Shown here in pieces: positions 40,269 through 46,966 of a DNA stretch of 46,966 nt. Position 1 is the first letter of the stretch, and every line of letters begins with the position of its first letter. Position numbers and translations under genes: made by a program. The notes under the pieces are model-generated. The model was not told the origin of the DNA and searched no databases. It saw only the letters and a list, made by a program, of their open reading frames with translations. The stretch covers positions 63,746 through 110,711 of the forward strand of contig CAJTPM010000013.1 of NCBI GenBank assembly GCA_910578085.1, read 5' to 3'. This DNA comes from an uncultured Lachnospiraceae bacterium (lineage in GTDB: Bacteria > Bacillota > Clostridia > Lachnospirales > Lachnospiraceae).

Positions 40269-41690
40269 TTAACCTGCCAGAATTCCGCCTAATGCCCTGA
40301 TATCCTGCCTCTTTAAAAGTTCCAGCTCCGCGGATATCTCATTATATAATGTGGCTCCGACGCTTTCCACCAGTATCACGCCTCTCGCGCCTTCCAGTTC
40401 CTCCAACATCTGGGCATCATACAGCACATTGTTCAGAATCGTCACATGGAGACCTTCCTCCTCCAGGCGCGCTTTCAGTTTTCCACATATATCCAGCGAA
40501 TGATCCTTCAATCCACAGCCCATCAGGCAGATATCCTGCAGACCTTCCTTTCCTGCCGCCATCTTTGCCGCAACAGCAGAAAGTTCCAGCGCCTCCTCTG
40601 GGCTGAACTGTCTCTTATTATGATCCCGAATGGTCAGGATCCATCGATCTACAACACCCAGAACCTTTTTCTTCCCTGCCTGTCCGGGAATTACTCCCAG
40701 TTGGGGAAGTCCATACAGCTCCTGCAGGTTGTCCGTATCGCGGACCTTTGTATTGAAAATATATACCAGCAGCAGAACAAAGGCATACACAAATGCCGCC
40801 ATAACTGCGCCGAGAAGAACATACTTTACGCTGATGCCGGCTGATGGCGCTCCATCCACCGGAGATAAAGTTTCTTCTTCCTTTTCCTGCTCATCCTCTG
40901 TCAGAAGTTCGTAGTATTCCATCTCCTTTTCAGAAAGCCCCTCTTTCATATCGGAAATGCTTCTCCTCATGGTCTCTATTGTAGAAAGAGAATTCTTCTG
41001 CCTTTCCGCTATCTGCATATCCGTCACCGTACCAAAAGACTCATTCACCACGGTAACCTCATGCTCGCCAAGGCTGTCCGCCACACCCGAACCTTTTTTC
41101 TTCAGAAAATCAATAGCTGCCTCCAGCATTTTCTTACTCTGTGCTTCCTCACCGTGGATCGCAGAAATCCTGAATGTGCTGACTCCTTCCGTGACGCCCA
41201 GGCTGTCACCGCCTGATCCGCCTCTGTTTAAAAAGAGCATTTCACTGAGATCTACGGTCCTCATTCCGGTTTCTTTCGCAACCTCTTCGCACAACTCACT
41301 GCTCACCATAATATCTTCATATACTTTTGCTATATCATAACTTCTCTGGCGTTCTCCACCATCAATAGCAATCGTCGCTTCCGCCTTGCATATCTTCTCA
41401 GGATCCACCTGCAGAATAAGCAGTTCATCCCTGTAGGCTTTTTCAAGAAAGTATGCCTTCTCATAATCCACCACATAGGTTACGTTCAGTATTTCATCCT
41501 CCGTTAACCATTCCTCCGGATCCTGTTTCGTCTCCGCAGGAGCCTCCTGCTGTTTTACAGCATTCACGGAACGCACATAGCTGAACGCCCCAAGTGCCAC
41601 CGCGCCTATCAGCATCCAGATGATAAACGCACGCCAGTGCAGCAAAATGTCCACCATTAAATCAACTATACTGATCTCTCTCTCATTCAT
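40269..41690 (-). CDS. Wzz/YveK-like chain-length protein with degenerate kinase-like tail
   Basis: 473 aa. Wzz-type layout: membrane segment 1 at about 15-40 after NEREISIVDLMVDILLHWRAF, a long outer coiled region, and membrane segment 2 near VKYVLLGAVMAAFVYAFVLLLV. After it comes a cytoplasmic domain of about 130 residues with a P-loop-kinase-like order (ICLMGCGLKDHS; VTILNNVLYD; GVILVESVGATLYNEI) but no GKS/T Walker A. Chain-length proteins set polymer length together with a tyrosine kinase; here the kinase-like part looks inactive. I start it at 41690 because GGAG lies 9 nt ahead; longer starts exist at 41705 and 41720. No polysaccharide gene follows it on the same strand. Confidence 0.78.
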   Translation of the reverse strand: MNEREISIVDLMVDILLHWRAFIIWMLIGAVALGAFSYVRSVNAVKQQEAPAETKQDPEEWLTEDEILNVTYVVDYEKAYFLEKAYRDELLILQVDPEKICKAEATIAIDGGERQRSYDIAKVYEDIMVSSELCEEVAKETGMRTVDLSEMLFLNRGGSGGDSLGVTEGVSTFRISAIHGEEAQSKKMLEAAIDFLKKKGSGVADSLGEHEVTVVNESFGTVTDMQIAERQKNSLSTIETMRRSISDMKEGLSEKEMEYYELLTEDEQEKEEETLSPVDGAPSAGISVKYVLLGAVMAAFVYAFVLLLVYIFNTKVRDTDNLQELYGLPQLGVIPGQAGKKKVLGVVDRWILTIRDHNKRQFSPEEALELSAVAAKMAAGKEGLQDICLMGCGLKDHSLDICGKLKARLEEEGLHVTILNNVLYDAQMLEELEGARGVILVESVGATLYNEISAELELLKRQDIRALGGILAG

Positions 41691-41720
41691 ATTCGTCTGC
41701 TCCATTTTTTTCATTTGCAA

Positions 41721-41859
41721 TTCTTATAAAGAAATAGCAGCCCCCGCTTTGTGGGAGTCCCTTCTGCCAAATCAGAATTACTTATTTAGTGTATCACGGA
41801 TTTTCCATTTCAACAATATAATATTTTAACATGGCGTATTTCGCCTTATCAAAATAATC
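41721..41859. other. intergenic region between rdrB-like and wzz-like genes
   Basis: A weak minus-strand promoter (TTGTTG, 17-bp spacer, TACACT) can be drawn ahead of the Wzz-like gene. A short GGCG/CGCC stem follows the rdrB-like stop but lacks a T-run. Nothing else is visible. Confidence 0.3.
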
Positions 41860-44763
41860 TCACCTGTATTTTTTCAGTTCATCCAATATGCTACCTGCTT
41901 CCTGAAGTAACGTCCTTACATCTTTTACCCTCTGGACAAAACTGGCATCCACTCCATTCTGGCGAATCTTATCGATCCAGTTCAGAATATCCTCTTTCGG
42001 ATATCCATCTCTCCCCATTGCATGATAGATATAGGACAGCTCATTTTCCACGTTCGTATTAAAAACGGCAGGGTCATCCGAATTGACTGTTACCATTACA
42101 TGGTGTCCTTCCGCCATCATAGAATTCATTCTGAAAACAGGATGCTCCCGCAAATCTTCAATATACCCGATAGTCACATTGGAAGTCGGGTTTGTTTCTA
42201 CATAAATTCCCTTTTTCTCCACTTTCCGTAAGAGATCCTCCTGCAATTCCGTATAGACCCTTACATCATTTTCACTGATAGAACATGTTATCACCTTATT
42301 TCTGTTTTCCTCAAATACAGGGCAATAGTTTGTATATAGCAGCCTTTCGTCATTCCACAACTGGCAGCTGCCATGACAGGCCCCACACTCATAATCCATA
42401 TATTTGCAATAGCCTCTTGGTCTCTTCCCTTCTCTCCTTTTTTCTCCGTATTCCCCTGCCATTTCCTCATTCAATTTATCAATAATATTCCTGTGATCCT
42501 TCATAAATTTCTTTTTATAGGCTTCATACAGCATCATAACTGTAATTTCTCCATTGTTATTGCCATATATTTCTCCTGCGCATTCTAATATTTCCTTTTC
42601 CAGCCGCTCAAACTGAACAGAAAGATCCTTACCGTCATATACACTCTTCCCCCAGATCCACAGAAGATTATCCAAATGCTCCCCTAACGGCAATACTGCC
42701 ATCTCATGTTCTTCTACCCATTTATTGATATTTATGCCAAGAACAATGGCATGCCCCAGACGATCGCCTGCTTTATAATGAAAATTTTCTATCACCTCAT
42801 CCACATGCCGCAGTCCTGATGCAATATGCCTGAAATCCTCCCCCACATGATATGTAAATCCCATATTCTGAATCGTTGAATACTGCTGGATTCCTTCCGT
42901 ACTGATCTGCATTACGGGTTTTGTCTTTTCCTTGCGCCGCATCCGGTTGTAAGCAGGGGCAAACATCCACGGTTCCATGGCATTTTCGTCCGACGCAGCA
43001 TCCAATCCAACTATATACTCATTGATATACGGTATTTCTCCCCGCAACTCTTCTATCACTTCTGTGATTTCAGCCATTATCTCCCGGATAAAAAGCCTGT
43101 GCCCGAGGTGCAGGCCGCCCTCTCTGTCTATTGCCCTTGCGCAGGAATATCCCGATATATATTCCAGCTTTTCCATTTTCAGCAAATGATATAAAATTCC
43201 CAATGTGGGGGCAGTGCATTTCTCTACTTCAAAACTTTTTTCACTGACTTTTTCAAGCACTCTTTTAAACGAAAAATTTCCGTTCCTCTCTTCCCGTTCC
43301 TCCAGATCAATCTGTTTATTTGTCTCCACCACTCCCATAACGCTCTCGAGCAGATATCTTCTGTAAAGAAAAAATATCTCGTATAGCTGTCTGCACAGTT
43401 TTTCTCTGATATATCCTTTTGTCCCATACTTATCGACACCTGCCACTCTGTCCATCACAATATCAGGCGCGATCCTGATCTCCAGCTTTTTTAAATATGT
43501 CTGTTTCGCCTGTGCCCTGAACACATCCAATGCCAGCCCATCCTCGCCTGCTATAACCACTTCTGCCTGTTTTGCCGCATCAAAATATCTTTGAAAATGG
43601 CGAAGTCCCGGAAGCAGTTTCCACTGATGTATATTCTGAAACAGTTCGTTTTTAATCCGGATATACTGCAGAAAAATCCGTGCAAAACACTCATCTTCCC
43701 GACCCTCTCTAAGGTATGTAAAGCAGTCATACAACAGTATAAACTCGGATGATGTTTTCAGATCTGCGCAGTCCCTGTATATCGTCGCCAGCAGATAGTC
43801 TGTTTCACTTTCCTTTTCATGAGATTCAATAATAGATTTCAGCCACTCACATTTTTCTGCATTTTCCGGTATACTTCCATGCATTTCGCCCGAAAGTAAC
43901 CCCTGCAGGATCATCTCTGCCTCTGCGCTTTCTCTCTCAGCTGCCCACGCGATAACCCCCGTTTCCGCAGCCCTCTCCGTATCTCTGAAAAATCTGGCCG
44001 CCAGAATGCGAAACACAGACGCCGCCCAGATATTCTCCCGCTTTTCCTTCTCAAAACTGTAATTTCTGGACAACTTTTCCAGGTTCATATAATTCAGCCA
44101 TATCGCTTCATAATCAAAACCGGCTTTAAAATGAAGGTGGTTTTCCGCCATTCCCTTCTGCAGTATTTTAACAAGCAGTTTATCTGCCAGTGATATGTAT
44201 GGCTTCTGCTCATAAAGAATCTTTTTTGAAAAATTGCACTGCACTGCAAATGCTGCAATCAGAATATCCGGAACCATATAGCAGCACAGCATATTCCATA
44301 TCTGTACTTTGTCAAACACATCCGGGAAATTGAAAATGTCCTGTTCATCGGTATTCCATAAACGTATCGCTATGATTCCATCCCGATATGTCAGAAGAGA
44401 GGCCGCAATCCTCCATAAATTATTCAAATAACATCGCAGAACTCCGTCCTTTACCTGCCCCTCTCTTTTTTCAACCTCTGCAAGCGGATAATAGAGTTCG
44501 CACAGCATCAGCAGATCGTCATAGGACTCCGTTCCTGCCCCGCTTTTCAATTCCAGATATTCTATCAGCCTGTTTGTGGCCTTTTTGAACTCTTCATCAC
44601 TTTTCTGCTTCCTGCCAAGATCAGCGATGTTATTTCCCCTTATTCCCATATAGGCCCGATAGGACTCATATCTCTTCCGAAACCAGTCCTCCTTCTGAAG
44701 GCCAACATCCAAATAGGGGAACAGAAGCACTCCCAGCATCCGATTAATCCGCGTTCGATTCAT
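41860..44763 (-). CDS. rdrB: RdrB-like adenosine deaminase-domain protein (RADAR defense)
   Basis: 967 aa, far longer than housekeeping adenosine deaminases (about 350 aa). All metal and catalytic motifs of the family are present but widely spaced: HLH (H209, H211) in AENHLHFKAG, HVGED (H639, E642), RLGHA (H671), TNPTSNVTIG with EHP, and NSDDPAVF (D896, D897). A cysteine-rich insert lies at about 786-814. RdrB of RADAR systems is a large deaminase of this type that forms a shell, is activated by RdrA and converts adenosine or ATP to inosine forms during phage infection. The start overlaps the upstream gene by 20 nt, the tight coupling expected of rdrA-rdrB. Enzyme class seen; RADAR role inferred. 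Confidence 0.75.
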   Translation of the reverse strand: MNRTRINRMLGVLLFPYLDVGLQKEDWFRKRYESYRAYMGIRGNNIADLGRKQKSDEEFKKATNRLIEYLELKSGAGTESYDDLLMLCELYYPLAEVEKREGQVKDGVLRCYLNNLWRIAASLLTYRDGIIAIRLWNTDEQDIFNFPDVFDKVQIWNMLCCYMVPDILIAAFAVQCNFSKKILYEQKPYISLADKLLVKILQKGMAENHLHFKAGFDYEAIWLNYMNLEKLSRNYSFEKEKRENIWAASVFRILAARFFRDTERAAETGVIAWAAERESAEAEMILQGLLSGEMHGSIPENAEKCEWLKSIIESHEKESETDYLLATIYRDCADLKTSSEFILLYDCFTYLREGREDECFARIFLQYIRIKNELFQNIHQWKLLPGLRHFQRYFDAAKQAEVVIAGEDGLALDVFRAQAKQTYLKKLEIRIAPDIVMDRVAGVDKYGTKGYIREKLCRQLYEIFFLYRRYLLESVMGVVETNKQIDLEEREERNGNFSFKRVLEKVSEKSFEVEKCTAPTLGILYHLLKMEKLEYISGYSCARAIDREGGLHLGHRLFIREIMAEITEVIEELRGEIPYINEYIVGLDAASDENAMEPWMFAPAYNRMRRKEKTKPVMQISTEGIQQYSTIQNMGFTYHVGEDFRHIASGLRHVDEVIENFHYKAGDRLGHAIVLGININKWVEEHEMAVLPLGEHLDNLLWIWGKSVYDGKDLSVQFERLEKEILECAGEIYGNNNGEITVMMLYEAYKKKFMKDHRNIIDKLNEEMAGEYGEKRREGKRPRGYCKYMDYECGACHGSCQLWNDERLLYTNYCPVFEENRNKVITCSISENDVRVYTELQEDLLRKVEKKGIYVETNPTSNVTIGYIEDLREHPVFRMNSMMAEGHHVMVTVNSDDPAVFNTNVENELSYIYHAMGRDGYPKEDILNWIDKIRQNGVDASFVQRVKDVRTLLQEAGSILDELKKYR

Positions 44764-46825
44764 TTTTTACCTCATCAATCAATTTGGTAAGATACTGGTT
44801 CCTGCTCTCCCAGACAGCCCTCTCCACAAAGTTTTTCAGAGTTTCCTCCTCATCAGTACCTTTTACCCTTTCCCTCCGCAATATTTCCTTCATTGTCAGA
44901 AACATGGCATAATAGTAGGAATTTTTCTCTTTTCCCGCATCTTTATCCGTTCTCTTTTTTATTCTCGCTCTTTCCAGCCTTACAGATGAATTATTATCTC
45001 TCAAATTATATTTTTCAATTACAGTCTGATACAGGTAAAGTTTCTGGATCCTCTTCATTACCTGAACGACCAACCCTATATTTACCGCATCTTTAAACTC
45101 TCCTTTGTCTTCCAGATCAACTGCAATGTCAAAGGTTTTCCCAAGCTTGTCCATACTGCTATATATTCCACTCCTGCTGCCCTTCGACTTGTTTTCCCCG
45201 CTTTTAGACAGAAGATACATGTTTTTCAGACTTTCCCGCAATGTCATATATCTGGTCCTGTCATCCATGGAGCAGTATCTCCCCTTTGTCGCCCAGCCCG
45301 GAACTTCCTCTCTGATGTAGTTCGCCGTATTTAATATTTCAATATAATAGTCTCCCTGGTTTCCTATATCCGCGGCCAGTTTCAAAAAACTGTCAGGATC
45401 CTCAAATATAATATAATGCTCCTTCTGATCCCACTGAATCAGAAAATTCTGCATCACATTCAGACTGAGTAAAAGCCGGTCTTTTCCATGATCTCCCTGC
45501 AGGCAATGTACGATCAGTTTTACTATCCCCTCGGGAAGTTTCCTTAACAGCTTTTCCAGGCTGTCTTTCTCACACTGCTCATCAATTTTACTGATAACTT
45601 CATACAGCGGAACTGCCCTTCTCTTTAAATACTCACTGTTAAGGCTTTCATCATAGCTTTCCCAGAACTCATTCCAGAATGCTTCCTCTTTATCATTTTT
45701 GCCTCTTATATCCAGGTAGCTGTCCTTGTGCGTATCCAAATACTCCGCTAACAATTCATCTATCACCGCATCTTCTATTTTTTCACGAAGTTCCTCCCGC
45801 AGTCTCTCACTATATTTTCCGCTGTTTCCCCCTTTTACCTCTTCAGGTATTTTTTCCAGAACCTCAACTTCCCTTTCCGCTCTCTCCTTTACATCAAATT
45901 CACTCAGGCATTTACGCAGATCCACTTGCAGGATAGAATCTATCGTACGCTGGTACCGGCATAAGCTATGCTTTTCCCGGTAAGTCAGACAGTTATTTAT
46001 CTCTTTCACTCCAATCAGATAAACATTTCCATAAACTGCAGAAAGTGTTCCCGCTGTTTCCCACAGCCAGTCACGGTTTGCCTCAAGAGCCGTAAGAAGC
46101 GTTTCCTTTCCCACTTCCTCACTGTAGGAATAATCCAGAAAATAATAAAGATATTCCCTGTCAAATTTTTCAGGGCTGCTCTCCAGTCCGGATAAATAAC
46201 ATATTCTGTTCAGTGTCATACTGTAATGGCGGAAAAATTCTTCCGCACTCCAGTCTGTGCGCAGCTTCTGCTTTCCCTGAAACACCTGCTCACACATGAA
46301 GTCTGCCATTCCGGTAACGCCATGAACACGATGTCTTCCCGTCACACGGTTTTCCGCCCAGTAATCTATAATCACAAGGATGTTTTCCACAAAAAGCATT
46401 AAGGAATATAATTGAAGGGTTGCCCACAGAACAGTTTCCTTTTTTTCTTTTCGGGTAAGCTCTTTCAAAAAACTGCACAGATACTTATAAGAAATATAAA
46501 ATTTCCAGTTGTTATGTTCCAGCCAGAATATTTCACTGATGAACTCATCCACGTTTTCCAGTATTTCCGCCAGACTGTGGTTTGCAGTCAGCGCGATCTG
46601 CATAAAATGCCTGCAGCTTTCATACAACGTTTCCTGTTCCGATTCGTTTAAATTTTTTTCTTTTCCAGCCAGAAGGACCTGGATTTCTTTTAGAAATTCC
46701 TGCATTCCAAGAAATGTATTGCCGATCTGTCGGGATGTGTCTCCGAAAAAATTCAGGTAAAAGTCCAGTTCCGTATCCTGTACTTTCAAAAAATTTTTCC
46801 CCTGAACTCCTATCTTTTCCAGCAT
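44744..46825 (-). CDS. probable C-terminal part of an RdrA-like partner
   Basis: 693 aa from ATG 46825, mostly helical and charged, with no Walker A or B motif, no membrane segment and no named domain I recognise. It overlaps the rdrB-like gene by 20 nt. RdrA is an ATPase of about 900 residues encoded just upstream of rdrB, with its P-loop near the N terminus. The open frame here continues upstream of the ATG to a stop at 46931-46933 without any better start (…CFERADEKWRFWIYKEQQLG…), suggesting that the real protein begins further right and that the ATPase part lies outside the window. If the gene does start at 46825, it is an unknown partner instead. Confidence 0.5.
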   Translation of the reverse strand: MLEKIGVQGKNFLKVQDTELDFYLNFFGDTSRQIGNTFLGMQEFLKEIQVLLAGKEKNLNESEQETLYESCRHFMQIALTANHSLAEILENVDEFISEIFWLEHNNWKFYISYKYLCSFLKELTRKEKKETVLWATLQLYSLMLFVENILVIIDYWAENRVTGRHRVHGVTGMADFMCEQVFQGKQKLRTDWSAEEFFRHYSMTLNRICYLSGLESSPEKFDREYLYYFLDYSYSEEVGKETLLTALEANRDWLWETAGTLSAVYGNVYLIGVKEINNCLTYREKHSLCRYQRTIDSILQVDLRKCLSEFDVKERAEREVEVLEKIPEEVKGGNSGKYSERLREELREKIEDAVIDELLAEYLDTHKDSYLDIRGKNDKEEAFWNEFWESYDESLNSEYLKRRAVPLYEVISKIDEQCEKDSLEKLLRKLPEGIVKLIVHCLQGDHGKDRLLLSLNVMQNFLIQWDQKEHYIIFEDPDSFLKLAADIGNQGDYYIEILNTANYIREEVPGWATKGRYCSMDDRTRYMTLRESLKNMYLLSKSGENKSKGSRSGIYSSMDKLGKTFDIAVDLEDKGEFKDAVNIGLVVQVMKRIQKLYLYQTVIEKYNLRDNNSSVRLERARIKKRTDKDAGKEKNSYYYAMFLTMKEILRRERVKGTDEEETLKNFVERAVWESRNQYLTKLIDEVKNESNAD

Positions 46826-46966
46826 ATTATTCAGCAGTTCTTCAACAGCCTCCCCCAGCTGTTGTTCTTTATAGATCCAGAAGCGCCATTTCTCATCCGC
46901 CCTTTCAAAACATATAATCTCTCGGAATCTTTAAGCCAATAAACACAAGGCTTCCAGATGCCTTTT

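Noticed and set aside
41860..44763. 967-aa deaminase as a housekeeping adenosine or adenine deaminase
   Set aside because: It is about three times too long, has wide spacing between catalytic motifs and a cysteine insert, and is coupled to a large unknown partner gene, not to purine genes.
1..46966. CRISPR arrays, rRNA and tRNA genes
   Set aside because: I saw no regularly spaced repeats and no tRNA- or rRNA-like stretches; a tRNA scan was not possible, so a missed tRNA cannot be fully excluded.

Overview
The window looks like a chromosomal surface-glycan region of a Gram-positive gut anaerobe of the class Clostridia, most likely family Lachnospiraceae. The reasons are strong AGGAGG-type ribosome binding sites, sigma-A promoters with 17-bp spacers, tandem LoaP (NusG-like) genes, a Dlt-type aminoacylation operon, lipoproteins, and protein families typical of that group. 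Almost everything is on the minus strand, so the reading below runs right to left.

Right edge (41.9-47.0 kb): the 3' part of a large gene of unknown fold and, overlapping it, a 967-aa adenosine deaminase-domain protein with all catalytic motifs. This fits an rdrA-rdrB (RADAR) anti-phage module cut by the window edge. Next come an orphan Wzz-like chain-length protein with a degenerate kinase-like tail (41.7-40.3 kb) and a convergent polytopic membrane protein (38.3-40.2 kb) that may be translated from a leaderless mRNA.

28.1-38.2 kb: pseB and a membrane protein, then, behind a perfect consensus promoter, a transglutaminase-like surface protein, an Asp/Glu-type racemase, a Dlt-like set (adenylation enzyme, carrier protein, MBOAT, SGNH protein) and a lipoprotein. 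26.2-28.1 kb, plus strand: a lipoprotein with a structured leader, and pseC with its own promoter.

4.8-26.0 kb: an almost gap-free minus-strand operon of 19 genes. It holds a candidate nonulosonate transferase, a PglK-like ABC flippase, pseF, pseI and pseG, an ATP-grasp/HAD pair, GT2 enzymes paired with polytopic membrane proteins (Gtr-like extracytoplasmic glycosylation modules), an O-acyltransferase, a WecE-type aminotransferase and a GNAT. With pseB and pseC this encodes CMP-pseudaminic acid synthesis, only the acetyltransferase step being ambiguous, plus export and decoration of a surface glycan.

Left edge (1-3.5 kb), the most unusual part: a tyrosine recombinase gene sits between perfect 30-bp inverted repeats, each built like a recombinase core site (11-bp arms, 5-bp centre). 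Inside the segment, divergent from the recombinase gene, is a near-consensus promoter. As sequenced it points away from the next operon and into a strong hairpin terminator. If the segment inverted, it would point into two tandem loaP antiterminator genes and the glycan operon behind them, which starts with a DegT-type aminotransferase and runs off the left edge. This reads as a self-contained phase-variation switch, in the predicted OFF state, controlling a processive antiterminator.
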